64,000 nt of DNA from Polytrichum commune (lineage: Eukaryota > Streptophyta > Polytrichopsida > Polytrichales > Polytrichaceae), in assembly GCA_950295325.1 (NCBI GenBank), contig OX485805.1:13178501-13242500 (forward strand), read 5' to 3'. This document shows positions 21,148 to 33,507 of the stretch, piece after piece (within the stretch, counting starts at the first letter, position 1; each line of letters begins with the position of its first letter). The notes under the pieces were generated by a model. That model ran no database searches, was not told where the DNA came from, and worked only from the letters and a program-made list of their open reading frames with translations. The translations under genes and the position numbers were made by a program.

Positions 21148-22581
21148 TCTCCATGCCTCCTTCATTTTGGGGTCTATAGTTGTCCCCACAGTGTTGATCC
21201 GTTGTTTTGAGGGCCTCCCTAGTTTCACCCACACCCTACGATAGTACATAATTTGTGTTGTCCAAGTAGGAATGAACTTGTTGAAAGAATTCGAGTTGTT
21301 TAGAGTATAGGAGAGACGAACTGTCATGCTTGGATCATTGGTCCAAACAATCGTACAAGGCCAAATCTTCAATTTATCCTTCAGTGCTTGATCTGTATCC
21401 TTGTGCCCTATAATCTGCCTCGAAGCAGCCACGCTGTGTTGACCGTTGATGATCACAAAATTGCCGTCCTTGATATCTTCCCAGGTCATTCCTTCTCTCC
21501 ATGTCTCACCCTTATTGAGCTTCGGCATGAGGCATAGATTGTGATGGAGCCACGCTGGTGGGGTCTGTATAAGGTAGTTCTTCATGAGAGCTACTTCGGC
21601 ATCATCCAAAGGGCGAGTAACCTGATACGACTTTGCGCTCAACATCTTCTTTATGTGGACATGAAAAACTTTCTCGATACCGAAAGGATATAAGTGTCCA
21701 AATAATTGGACGAATTTCTTCCGGTCCGCTACAGCTTCCTCCAGACTTGGTTCCTCGCCATGTGCGATGACTCTGCCCCTCTCTGTTGCGGTGAGCACTA
21801 GTGGAGTTTCTTCCGATTCATCCGCAGCCTTCGCCTTCTTGGGTTTTGTCTTCCGCTCCTCATCAGTAGTCCTCTTTGAGGCCGGAGGTTTCCTTGCACC
21901 TGATGTCTCTTGGGGATGGCTCTGCATAATTGGCGTCGCGTTTGTAGGCGCCGCCAAGGGAACGAGTTCACCAGAAGCCTTCTTGGGCTTCTTTGCCACC
22001 TCTCTTGTTCCTTCAACATCTTGATCGCCGGGTTTCTGCTTCTTTTGTTTCTTCTTCTTACTCCCCTCATCATCAGTCCTAGATTTCAGAAGTGTCTCCG
22101 CTTGTTTCTTCTTTTGCGTCCTCAGAGCCTCCATTTCGTTCGCCTCTCTCGAATTGATATCACCTATTGCTTTAAGAAGGAAGTTAATTGCCTTCTTCGA
22201 TACACCGGAGACCATCACTCTCTCCATCTCTTCTTTATCCGCAGGAGGAAGCATTTCGATTGATTGGGTGAATGGCTCCAGGTGAAATCTATGCCTTTTG
22301 CAGTCGATGGACAAAGTGCGTTCTTCGAGTCCTTCGAGCACCGATACATTAAGCTGGTCGCGATCGCCGACCGATGCCAGGGTTATTGTGTTTCCTGGGT
22401 TTGGAATCCAATTTTTTCCTACCCTGTATGCGAGGGTTAGTTTTAACGGAGATTCCTTGTCCCTCCTGTGTACCTGAATTGACCAGTGTCTCAAGTGAGT
22501 GTCTTTTAATTCCCAATAGACACCCTTCTGCCTAATTTCCATTGTCCCAACAAGGTCTGTCCATAGTACTTCCTTGTCCAT
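21148..22581 (-). CDS. ParB-like domain protein exon (cargo)
   Basis: The ATG at 22581 follows an acceptor (TTGCAGGTGAC), and the exon ends at the strong donor GTAAGT (21147), 478 codons. Residues 1-150 are an unknown domain (MDKEVLWTDLVGTMEIRQKG...). Residues 170-290 form a Lys-rich linker with KKKKQKKQKP-type signals for nuclear entry. About residues 300-478 hold DGNFVIINGQHSVAAS, which matches the core G-(Q/E)-H-(R/S)-x-x-A-A of ParB/Srx-fold domains, then a conserved-looking WPCTIVWTNDP and YYRRVWVKLGRP. ParB-fold domains bind or cut DNA or use nucleotides; the activity here is unknown. Exon phase to the next exon (20837) is unresolved. Confidence 0.6.
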
Positions 22582-22705
22582 GTCACCTGCAAGACAAATT
22601 GAAATGGTTAGTATTTGTGGAATAATGTAAGCTTGAGAGAGCTTGCACCTTGAGGATATCGCGTACGTTGATAAATAGGGTTTAAATAATGTGAGGGATG
22701 AGTGT

Positions 22706-22799
22706 GCAGGGGAAAACTTCCTCTCGGTCGAGAGGAAGTTTTCCCTCACCTGCTGTATGTTGATAGGGGTGGATTGAAGTCTAGGGAGTGAGGGTTAGG
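22706..22799 (+). repeat. 94-bp direct repeat containing P2 (first copy)
   Basis: Identical by eye to 25108-25201. Contains the P2 palindrome at 22711-22744 with central GT, then CACCTGCTGTATGTTGATAG and a G-rich tail. It lies upstream of the ParB-like gene. Confidence 0.9.
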
Positions 22800-24994
22800 G
22801 GAGGGTGTGAGCCCAAAAGGGTGCCCACATTTAGTCTTAGACCCTTGAAACGTTAGTTGATGCACTTTGAAGTAGCATGTTACTTCACAAAAATATAAAA
22901 AGAGTGAAATGTTAGTCTTAGAAGTACCATGTTGTAAGAGGCTAGGATGTGAGTTGTTATTGTGTTTTTACCTTCGGAAGGATTTGAGTGAATGAGGATA
23001 GGTAAGGAGAACTTGGATTGAGTAGTTAGTGAGTAGGCTAGTACAAATGGATGGAGACAACCAAAGTGACTCAAGAGGCAAGTGCATTCGAATTGGGATG
23101 AATGGAGGATCACATGGAGCGCACAAGTGGACCACCTCATCATGGCCACTTAATGGGGAAGGCCCAAGGAAGAATGCAAGGTGGAGGATAAGCAAATTCT
23201 CAAAGCACCAATCAAATCACGAGTTAAGCATCGTGGTTTGAATTAAGTGGTGAGCGACGATTTGGGAAAGTAAGGGGAGAAAGTTATGGCGGCGGAAAGC
23301 GAAGGAGGCTAAGTTTGGGTTGAAGCATCCCAAGTTTGGTAAAGTGTGGTAGGTAGAAAGCCAAGGCTAGTTAAATGTTCGAATTAGGATCCTTGTTGAT
23401 CATTTGAGGGAGGAAGGCTTAGAAGATAGGATTGGCGCCTACTAAGTAGGAGGAAATCTCAAGGGCTTATCGTGAGCCTTGAGGGTGCTCACCCCCTCAA
23501 GCTTACTATATAATCCCTCATTCTTCCCTCACTCATCCTCTCTTTCCTTTGTGCTCCAAGGCACCCCACGAGTTATAAGTGTGGGTGTGGGAAGCCATAT
23601 TGGAGCACATGTGTGTGCTTAGTTTTTAGTTTGAGAGCCAAGGCTTGTTAGCCTTGAAGAGGGCTTGACCTCTTGGTAGAATTAGTGTTGACGTGAAGGA
23701 TTTTAAAGTTAATTCATGATTCCAATTTGTGGTACTTAAAGTTCATGTTTTGAATACACGTGGTTGCAAGTTCCATGTTTAAGAGTTGAGCACTTGATGT
23801 TATGATGAGTGCAAAAATATACTTGTGTGGATTAGTTAGTCTTAGTGAAGTTAGGAAATTCTCTCTCCCCCTCTCCTCTCTAGGATTTTAGGATTTTAGG
23901 ATTAGAGAAGAATTGTGTGATTAGAAAGGGGTGGTTAGTAGAATTAGGGAAATTAGGTAGGAAGATTAGTTAAGGGCTTGAATAATTAGTGAGGTAGTTG
24001 GGGATTACAACTACAAAGTTGTGGGTTAATGAAGGAGCTGGGTTTATGAAGGAGCTGGGTTTGTTTAGTTAGAAAGTAAAGAGCTGGGTTTATGAAGGAG
24101 CTGGGTTTGTTTAGTTAGAAAGTAAAGAGCTGGGTTTATGAAGGACCTGAGTTTGTTTAGTTAGAAGCTAAGGAGCTGGGTTCATGAAGGAGCTGGGTTT
24201 GTTTAGTTAGAAGCTAAGAAGCTGGGTTTATGAAGGAGCTGGGTTTATGAAGGAGCTAGGTTTATGTAATTAGAAAGTAAAGAGATGGGTTCATGAAGGA
24301 GCTTAGTAGATAGCCTACCTAATTAGCTCATAGACAAGTAGTTAGTTACATTATGCTAGTTAGTGTTATGGTGGCTTTCACAAGTAAATGTATTTGAGAT
24401 TGACTATAGAGAATAGTGTTTTTTTTAACACTTGCATCCTCTCTTTAAAAATAAACCACGTGCACAAATTAATGGAGAATGTGGAGCACTCTCGCGATGG
24501 CAAGACAAAGGAAGCAAAGACCAAAGGTGCGAGGGAGAGATTGACATAAGTCACATAAGTATTTCTTAATACTTAAAGGCTTATGTACGGTATGGAGACA
24601 CCAAGTGAGACCTCTTATAGTAGCGATACGGAATACACAAGTGATAGTTCAAGTGGTAGTATAGAGTCAACGGCACGGACTCCATTTAGGAGAGGGATAT
24701 CCTTAAGGGCTTGTGTAGCTAAAGCGGCCGGATGGACGTTAGAAGCAAACAAAGACAAAATAGCACCCGAGCATAAGGAGGTTAAAATAACATAGTTAAC
24801 TTGTGCATTCTCCACATACGTATTGAAATTGTACATTGAGTTGTTAAAAGTGAAATTCCAGTTAAATCCAAGACCACTTGAAGGGTGAACCTTGCACTAT
24901 GGACTCATCCAAGTCCAAATCCAATACCGCGGAGGAATGTGAGCCCAAACCCACTACTCGGACTACGGACGCTTAAGGGTGGGGGGTTTGGCCT
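22800..24994. other. No supported gene; possible promoter and tandem repeats
   Basis: A TATA-like ACTATATAATCC at about 23506 precedes a pyrimidine-rich stretch and fits a plant core promoter on the plus strand, with no obvious product. A tandem array of GAGCTGGGTTTATGAAG words lies at 24018-24300. A 70-codon frame at 24583-24795 (MYGMETPSETSYSSDTEYTS) is Ser/Thr-rich and unsupported. Confidence 0.4.
24018..24300 (+). repeat. Tandem repeat, AAGGAGCTGGGTTTATG-type
   Basis: About five imperfect units of roughly 45-60 bp containing GAGCTGGGTTTATGAAG and TTTGTTTAGTTAGAA. Confidence 0.85.
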
Positions 24995-25445
24995 CACAGA
25001 GGGCTAATAAGATGAGTGCAAGGAAAAACTTCCTCTCGCTCGAGAGGAAGTTTTTCCTCTCCTCAAGTCTGCGTGTGTGGGTTGGGAGGGGCTCTTAAAA
25101 TGAGAGCGCAGGGGAAAACTTCCTCTCGGTCGAGAGGAAGTTTTCCCTCACCTGCTGTATGTTGATAGGGGTGGATTGAAGTCTAGGGAGTGAGGGTTAG
25201 GAGAGGGCTAATAAGATGAGTGCAAGGAAAAACTTCCTCTCGCTCGAGAGGAAGTTTTTCCTCTCCTCAAGTCTGCGTGTGTGGGTTGGGAGGGGCTCTT
25301 AAAATGAGAGCGCAGGGGAAAACTTCCTCTCGCTCGAGAGGAAGTTTTTCCTCTCCTCAAGTCTGCGTGTGTGGGTTGGGAGGGGCTCTTAAAATGAGAG
25401 CGCAGGGGAAAACTTCCTCTCGCTCGAGAGGAAGTTTTCCCTTTC
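24995..25445 (+). repeat. P2 palindrome array 1 (five palindromes)
   Basis: P2 cores lie at 25021-25058, 25112-25147, 25225-25262, 25317-25350 and 25405-25441. They are embedded in repeated units with the words GGGCTCTTAAAATGAGAGCGCA and CAAGTCTGCGTGTGTGGGTT. The unit of about 94 bp is repeated tandemly, and a 200-bp block (24996 and 25203) is duplicated. Central dinucleotides are CT, GT, CT, CT and CT. Confidence 0.9.
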
Positions 25446-26060
25446 CTGCTGTAATGTTGATAGGGGTTTGTCATCGAATACGTAACCCACATCATTCTAA
25501 ATTGATGGGGACCAAAAACAAAATAAAAGACATGCATCCATTCATCCATATTTGATTTACTAACATAATATAGACTATTTAAACATTAAACCAGCCCCCA
25601 CGCTCCCCATGAGTAGGAATTGATGGACTAACATCACATATCAGTTGTAAATAACAATGACACTCTTTTTCTTTATCATTTTCTTGAAGTCGAACTTGTA
25701 CCTTGCAAAGAGGGTTGAATTCAAGGCAACGGAGTCACAACTCGCGAAACTGTCTGAGATAACGAACCTGCCATTTGCAACCACAAATCACCAAAATCGA
25801 TTAATAATGTATGAAGACGTTTGCATACCAAAGTAATTTTATTCGCAAGCTCCATCAAAAACTTCTCTATTAAGCATTCATCACAGCACATACTCAAGAT
25901 TGTCCGTAATGACACATCTTGGTTCCAAATAGCCAGTTCTTTGTAATGTGATCATCAATGACCTTGATTTGAAACGTGCTTCTGCCTGGTACAAGGATGA
26001 CGATATTGACAGAGAAATGACTCGAAGAATTGACATCTTTGAATATTTAAAAAAGGCTAG
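25446..26060. other. No gene seen
   Basis: AT-rich sequence between the two P2 arrays with only short open frames. Confidence 0.4.
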
Positions 26061-26420
26061 GGAGACGTCAGTGTGTGTGAGGGTGGGGAGGGCTCTTAAA
26101 ATGAGAGCGCAGGGAAGAACTTCCTCTCGAGCGAGAGGAAGTTTTCCCACTCCTCGAGTGTGAGTGAGGCTGGGGGCTCTGAAGATGGGAACCACAAGGG
26201 AAATCTTCCTCTCGGGCGAGAGGAAGTTTTCCCCCTCCTCGAGTGTGAGTGAGGCTGGGGGCTCTGAAGATGGGAACCACCAGGGAAATCTTCCTCTCGG
26301 GCGAGAGGAAGTTTTCCCCCTCCTCGAGTGTGAGTGAGGCTGGGGGCTCTGAAGATGGGAACCACCAGGGAAATCTTCCTCTCGGGCGAGAGGAAGTTCT
26401 GCCTCCCATCCTGGTGCTTG
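26061..26420 (+). repeat. P2 palindrome array 2 (four palindromes, ~86-bp units)
   Basis: Cores lie at about 26118-26143 (centre AG), 26205-26226, 26290-26311 and 26385-26406 (centre GG). Units share TGAGTGAGGCTGGGGGCT, GAAGATGGGAACCAC and CCTCCTCGAGTG. Flanks differ from array 1 while the palindrome stays constant. Confidence 0.9.
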
Positions 26421-27149
26421 TGAGGGAGGGTTTGTGTGAGGGATAAGTTATCCACACTATTTTGTGACACTATTTTGAGTTTTATAACATTGAGTTCAAT
26501 CAAGCATTAAAGACCGACTTTGAATTCATGCAATTGATATCAATGCACATGCCAAAACATAAGTATTGTGTCAATGGCACTATCAGACTGCAATGGCTCA
26601 ATTTCTTGCAATAAGATGTGATTCGTCAATGAAACTGCATGATTATCACAAACAATTAACGCAAAAGAAAGACAAACTTTGGAACTAGTTCGGCAACAGC
26701 AAATACAATATAGTCACTGGAGATTGAAAAGAACATTTGCTTAGTTTACTTTCTAGGGTTTAGTGTTTACATTGATGAATGCCAGTACAGCTACAATTGC
26801 TACCTTGATATTCAGCTAGATCCACCATTATTTGAGGAAGTTGAGGAACAGAACATTGAAGATACTAGGCTTACTTATTCCGATGATGGAGTGAGATGCA
26901 TTCAAACGTAACTAAATAACCACCTTATATCCGAGTTCACTGTATCTGCAGAAAGTGCACACTCACTATTGCAAGCAGACTATGCAATCAGCATCGCCTC
27001 CCAAAGTTTAGAGAAACCACCTACCACCCAAGAAAATCTTACTAAGGACAGAGGGTTAGTGTGAAAATAGTCTTTGGCAGAAAAGAACAATTGTGGTCAA
27101 CACATCTCATTGCAGCTTACTTGAGTTCAGCCGATTCAAAAGATCAAAT
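26421..27149. other. No supported gene
   Basis: AT-rich, with no frame longer than about 90 codons and no recognised motif. Confidence 0.4.
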
Positions 27150-27815
27150 TAGCAATCACACATCTTTCAATCCTAGACATTCAACCCTGACATTTCAGCA
27201 ACCAAGCACATTCAACCCAGAACATTCAACCCAACACATTCAACCAAGATATTTCAGCAACCTAAAGCATTCAACCCTGAAATTTCTTCACCCTAACCAA
27301 CAACTCAACACATTCAACCCTGATAGATAACTCAATACATTCAACCCAACAACTCAACACATTCAACCCTGATAGATAACTCAATACATTCAACCCAACA
27401 ACTCAACACATTCAACCCTGATAGATAACTCAATACATTCAACCCAACAACTCAACACATTCAACCCTGATAGATAACTCAACACATTCAACCCAACAAC
27501 TCAACACATTCAACCCTGATAGATAACTCAATACATTCAACCCAACAACTCAACACATTCAACCCTGATAGATAACTCAACACATTCAACCCAACAACTC
27601 AACACATTCAACCCTGATAGATAACTCAACACATTCAACCCAACAACTCAACTACTCAACACATTCAACAACTCAACACATTCAACCCTGATAGATAACT
27701 CAACACATTCAACCCAACAACTCAACTACTCAACACATTCAACCCAACAACTCAACTACTCAACACATTCAACAACTCAACACATTCAACCCTGATAGAT
27801 AACTCAAACACATAT
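27150..27815 (+). repeat. Tandem array of ~53-bp units (ACATTCAACCC)
   Basis: Units combine AACTCAACACATTCAACCC, TGATAGATAACTCAA and ACATTCAACCCAAC. About ten near-identical copies run from 27330 to 27815, preceded by a degenerate part from 27150. The near identity suggests recent expansion. Confidence 0.9.
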
Positions 27816-28164
27816 TCTAAGTGGAGAGAGCAGTAATCTGACTTGAGAGATGCACCAGTTATTTTCAGATGTTCATAGAAATCGCACAAGACCAACAGAT
27901 TCAAAGCACATACAAACATACTGATAATGACTCAAACAATGTGCATCAAATCGCTCCATACCAACATTCAAACATGAACTTTTAAGCAAAATCTGGTGTA
28001 GTGGAATACTCACCAAAAGTTGAGGCGCGCCGAAGATTTCCGGAGCCGCTCGATATGCACCTCCGCGCCCAAACCTGGAGTAGTGGGAGATTGCGTGGAA
28101 ATGCAATGAGGCGAGGAAATGTGAGGCAATGTAATGCAATGCGAGGAAATGTGAGGAAATGCGA

Positions 28165-28290
28165 GGAAAAGAGAGGGAGAGAGTTGGAGTGAGTGAGGGA
28201 GAGAGTTGGAGTGAGTGAGGGAGAGAGTTGGAGTGAGTGAGGGAGAGAGTTGGAGTGAGGGAGGGAGGGAGGAGGGGAGGAGGGGAGGGA
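28165..28290 (+). repeat. Purine-rich minisatellite (GAGAGAGTTGGAGTGAGTGAGG)
   Basis: About four 22-bp units, then a G/A-rich run. On the minus strand this gives long Ser/Leu/Pro open frames that are artefacts. Confidence 0.9.
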
Positions 28291-31200
28291 GGAGGTACGG
28301 CCACAAATGAAAAGGCGCAATGATTCCGAAGGGACTCCACCCGGGGTCCTCGGATAGTGGCCCGCATCGACGGCCTACATTGAGCCGTCATTATAAACGG
28401 CCAAGATCATCTCACCTACCCATGATGACCCTCTATACCGACTAATAGCCCGTGTAGGGGAGCTCCAATCGACATGTGTCGATAGAGTATGTTTGGACCG
28501 GGGGGAGGGGGCACCTAGGCAAACATATATATATTTATGTAAAGGCGGGCTTCATACCTCAAAAGAAACCCCTGAACATGGATCTTGTCTTACAATTTTA
28601 TTTTCTTGCGCTTTGGCAATTCTTCGTCTGTTAAGTGATAGATAAATTATTATGCAAGCACCATGATATAAAGCAGGGACAAAAATTGAATGGCTATTAC
28701 CCTTTTCTTGGGGTCCAGAACTTCACACTCCCTTCAAAAGAATTTTGCAACCCTTCAAAAAACAAGGGGTGATTTTTATTAAACCCTTCATAATGGAGTA
28801 TGGCGAAGATTCCTACGGAGTCTCTTGATTTTAAAGATATTTGGGAGAGGTGCATGAATGATTCATAAAAGATTTCAAACGTGATTTAGATTGTGAGTTT
28901 CTTACATCTTTATACTACTGCTTTCTTGTTGTCCTCGAGATTATCATTGATATCAATATGTTGAGATGTCATTACCGTTTTATTGTACTCAAACATCCAT
29001 GTTTCATTAATGAAATAGTTCTATCTTTTAACCATGTGTGTTCTTTGGTCTCACTTGTTTTATAGTTTTCAACGTCGCTTAAATGATAAACATGGTAATG
29101 TGCACTTTCAACAAAAACTTCAATACATACATGAAAGGCCATTTTTGAGGTAACCCTTCATTTTGAAAGGGAAAATTTAGAGTTACCCTTCCCTATGAAA
29201 TACAAGCAACCCTTCAAATTATTGCCTTTATAAAACACAAGCAATTCATTCAAATTATCTCAACCTATCTTTATAAAACATGAGTATTTCATTCAAATAA
29301 GCATTACTAGTAAATCTTCCATATGCGTGCCAAACTGTTTCATGAAATTTGACTATAATAAACACACAACATATTTTCTTTAAGAACATATGATAAATAT
29401 GTAAGAGAAGGTACTTGAAATACATTAAGTTGTAACACATAGGTTTTTTTCGCACACAAAACCTTGACCTTACAACACTTTGATTATGATGAGATGACCT
29501 CCAAGGTGGGCACATGTCTCTTTTAAAATCCATGCCATGCAACTCATAATATTTAGGCCAAAGTTCACGTTGTGAGTGGAAAAATCACATCTACAAAATG
29601 GTAATGGCAAAATGTTGAACCGACTTTGATCATTAATGCATCCATGTCTCTATAATCATGGTGTAATGTTGTAACGTTGTAAATATAGCCTCACCTGTTA
29701 CATGGAGGCTGTTACATGGAGGCTGGACTTGGTTTTGAAGAATTCATTAAATCGGATGTGATGCTTGAAATTATGCCTTCTCAACATTGCCTACTGGGAA
29801 TAGTTTTATATCAACCCCTCATTTTTTTGAAGACCAAATTAAATAAAATGAGATGAGGAAAAAGCTGCCTACACATAGTTCTAAAAATCCACCCGAATAG
29901 TTGCCTCCAATTAGAATTATAAACCACGACTAGTTGCCTGCCATGAAAATTATAAGTCGTTCACAATGTTGAAATTTTATCAAAAATTCCAAAAAGTTGG
30001 GTAGTTTGACCTATGGTACATGTACCAAAAAAACCAAATAATCAGGTTTTCAATGCAATCATATGCTTCAAAACATATTTGTTTCATACATATAATTACA
30101 TTTTTGGCTCCTCTGTTAGAAGGGCCACAAGGGGTTCCTACATTAAAACAAATTGCATCACTCAATATTGGAATAAAACGCATTGTAAGTGATTATAATC
30201 AGGGGCACATAATAAGGGAGTTGCGTACCCGGTAAACGCACGCGATAATGAAATGGAAGGGGGGTGTGGTTGCCCCGAGCCCTACTATTATTATAACGGA
30301 ACACTCAATAACAACTAAATAATGTTATGGAGACCATCATCTAGTTGGTTAGTAATGATTCCCATTGCTTGGGTCCACATCCTCTTTTCTTTTTAGTTCT
30401 TAAAATGTGGCTGTGCATTGAACATTTTCCCATTTTCATGCATCTCATTTAAATCTTGCCCTTCCACTATTTCACACATATATTGTGGGCCCATTGTGGT
30501 GTTATACTGGATTGGATACACTCGCATTTCAAGGTCAAAGGCATCAAGGAGGCATACTTAATCATGTCAATTATGAGATCATAGCTACCGAAAAAACTAA
30601 TAAAGTCAATAAGTAAGTGAGCTAAGTTAAGCATTTCTTATATGGACATTTTTTACCTCTGCACCCACTTATCGTTGGATATGAAACAAGTGGTTACCTT
30701 ATCCAAGTCATGATATAGCCATTTCTTAATCATTTTTGGAGACCATATGATGATCTTGACCGTTGTCCCTATTTTAGATCATAGTACTCTCAAGTCTTTT
30801 TCCGAGTGGATCATAAAGTTGATATCAGCCGCTATCTCGTAGACGCCCTTGTGCTTTAGTACTCCACGCAATTAGCCTTTTTGACAACATGTACCTCTAG
30901 TCCCATCGCGAGCTTTTTGGCTCCTCATACTTTAAAATAAAGCTCCTTTTTATTATCCATTCTTGGAGCCACATCAATACATATATCACTGACATATACT
31001 AGGTGTTTGATTAAGATAAGAAACCAAAATTGGACATAGCTATCTTATAATAATACGAAGACTCATTCTAAAACTCCACATACATCTTTGAATTCACAAA
31101 TACATGCTCATTTTGAGAAAATTAGTGCGTGCTCTAAGGTGCTAGTAGTGTGATTAAACATTTCGTATGCAAACACATTGCTTGTTAACGAATAGTGCCA

Positions 31201-32300
31201 ATACTTTAAATGAATAATGATGTTATAAATATTACTCACGATGACCAATGCTTCCTAGGTCTTTTGCTGCCACTAAATCCCTACCATAAAGAACTTTAGT
31301 ATCACCTTCACTACACTAAATAAGATATTTAGTGTTTGATTATATTTGGGGTTTGCTACCACCACCCTACCTTGCTCAAAACTAATTTTCAATTCTTTAA
31401 CCATTAGTGCTGGACATAAATGTACCGCTTTCTTCCCGACTACCACATCCCTTATTATATCCCAATTTTTCCCATATCTTTACTAACACTAATGGTTATT
31501 GATATTGAGTGTATTCGTTCTCATTTAGTGTATTAAACACTCAACATCCTATTTAGTGTACTTTCCCAACAACACTATTAGCCATCCCTCACCAATTTGG
31601 GTAATCAGTGTAGTGATTGTTTTCATAATTTTAACAAACAAAGAACTTAACATGGAAGCATCTACGAAATGGCAATTGACCCCAGATTTTTGGAATTCGC
31701 CACAAGTCACCCACTGGATCATGTTTGCTACAGACAAGTGTGACATGATATTAAGTTACAACAATGTTTAGTTTCACACTCCAAGACGGTTTGGGGTTCG
31801 CCTTTTTTTCCACTCTACCTTTTAATGTCTTAAATTCATATATCAATGGCACATTGTTTTGAGTGCAATTATATAGTGGGCCCATGGATATTAATGATGG
31901 TTCATCTTGCCGTTTTTTGGGTTAAGGGTTTAGGGTAAATTTTTTGACATTTACTAAATATTGCATGCTGCCACCATGGCCCACTGGTCGGTGCGTGGTT
32001 TGGTGATTGTGAAAGAACAAATACCATAATGACACATGTTTATAGGAGATTGGACTACAGTGGGATTGAGAGTTCATCACACTAGACCACGATCAACAAT
32101 CAATGAACACATTGGAGAGGATATATGTACACAAAATTCGAAATTTTCGGATCAGTGGCATTCAATGGAAGGTAGTGTAGAATGTACATTATATGTACTA
32201 TCAACTAGAAAGCACACCTACTTGCCAAACAATCATTCTCTCTACACCTCCTCAACTGCTGATTCTCCGTACAAGAGAGGATCCCGTCTATTTCAAAACC
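28291..32300. other. Gene-poor interior of element C
   Basis: No coding region is supported over about 4 kb. Contents seen: a dispersed repeat at 31060-31620 shared with 44270-44630, a small duplication ACATGGAGGCTGTTACATGG at 29701, and AT-rich filler. Confidence 0.45.
31060..31620 (+). repeat. Dispersed repeat, copy 1 (see 44270-44630)
   Basis: Shares in the same order AAATACATGC, GTGCT..AAGGTG, AATAGTGCC, CAATGCTTCCTA, TCTTTTG.TG.CACTAA and ATCAGTGTAG with 44270-44630. Diverged, so old. Confidence 0.6.
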
Positions 32301-32316
32301 ACCAATCTCCCATCTA

Positions 32317-32324
32317 CTATATAA
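32317..32324 (+). promoter_or_regulatory. Candidate TATA box upstream of DUF7869 gene B
   Basis: CTACTATATAAGGCCCATAC is a good plant TATA context, followed by CTCAGACTCTCACTC. It is 1.2 kb before the first proposed exon, so a 5' UTR intron would be needed. A nearer TATA-like CTCTATAAATG lies at about 33219. Which is used is unknown. Confidence 0.35.
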
Positions 32325-32570
32325 GGCCCATACCCACAACCGTCTCAGACTCTCACTCTTGAGGCATTTCCATACCTCCCATTGTCGACACTACACGCAT
32401 TCAGAACCCAACAAATGCTCTCTTTTACAGGTGCCGGTCCAAGTAGTGTATGTTTACTGTTGCCGTTGATCCTACGATTAGTTGTCCGTACAACTTCATC
32501 CACGTGGCAGCCGTACAGTTGTACGGCACAACTAACATAGCCCTGTTTTCCTCATAAACACTGGCACCAA

Positions 32571-32878
32571 GTTTCCTCTCGGCCGAGAGGAAACCCGACA
32601 CCCTGGCACCGAATGAGAGCTCCAATTGGGCCATTTTTTGTTATCAGAAGTGGCGACGCGGGATGAACCGAAAGCCGAGTTACGGTGGCAAACTGCGCTC
32701 CAACCTAAATCCAAATGAGAGCTTTGAAGACTGAAGTGGAGAACTGTTCCATGTGATCAACAATTGGACATGGTCCGCTAGTCCCAGTCACGCGCCCGCG
32801 GGGTGTAAAGACCATGGAGAGAAGTTTCCTCTCGGCCGAGAGGAATCTCCACGCCAAGTTCCTCTCCGCCGAGAAGAA
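32571..32878. repeat. Three P2 palindromes upstream of DUF7869 gene B
   Basis: Perfect copies at 32571-32594 and 32826-32845, and a degenerate one at 32859-32878, all with central GC or a variant. They sit 0.6-0.9 kb before gene B, the same relation that P1 has to gene A. Confidence 0.85.
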
Positions 32879-32894
32879 ATCATCTAATCCAGTA

Positions 32895-32934
32895 ATAGGT
32901 GTAGGTGTAAGTGTAGGTGTAGGTGTAGGTGTAG
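32895..32934 (+). repeat. Hexanucleotide microsatellite (GGTGTA)
   Basis: About seven copies of GGTGTA with one variant. Confidence 0.9.
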
Positions 32935-33507
32935 CTCATCCTTTAACATAATGTACTGTTGTGAAGGGCGGCCACCGGTATTTACATCCTCGCACACATC
33001 TTCAATCTACAGGACGGATAAACACATAATTGTCATAAACCTATAATCGGTGCTCTGAATAGGTTCCAATGATACTAACCTCCGCGTTTAGCATACTGTC
33101 TAAAATCCTTGTATTCAATTGGGCTACTTTAATTGCTACTGTTAAGGTCGCAGTGTAATCAGTAATGATAAAACCCCATTGAATTCCGAAAACAGGCACA
33201 TAATCTCGTGGGGACCCCTCTATAAATGTTACCCACTTGAACAACGAAAGTGTCATCATTATCTTTGTTCCATGATGAAGGCTTGCTGAAATATGATGTG
33301 TATTTGTTTGATCATGGTCAATAAAATATGATGTGTATTTGTTATTGTTGATCAATGTTCGCCTAAACTACTGAATGTCCACGCCCTGTGTTGTGCTTCA
33401 ATATTTGGGTATGGGTCTCTATATTCGTGTATACTTCTCATGTAATAGAGCTTTATGTAGGCGGCACAATAATATGGTTAATGAAGTTATGTGTTGTTAT
33501 CAGGGCA

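Noticed and set aside
24583-24795. 70-codon frame MYGMETPSETSYSSDTEYTS
   Set aside because: Has an ATG and biased composition but no homology I recognise, no splice context and no partner exons.
24995-26420. Regular palindromic arrays resembling CRISPR repeats
   Set aside because: The flanking sequence between palindromes is itself repeated, no cas genes are present and the DNA is plant nuclear. They are tandem repeats with a palindromic core.
25208-26503. Repeated Arg/Ser-rich frames (GKTSSRARGSF and similar)
   Set aside because: They are translations of the P2 arrays on either strand.
27982-28391. Ser/Leu/Pro-rich minus-strand frames (LPHSLQLSPSLTPT)
   Set aside because: They are generated by the GAGAGAGTTGGAGTGAGTGAG minisatellite.
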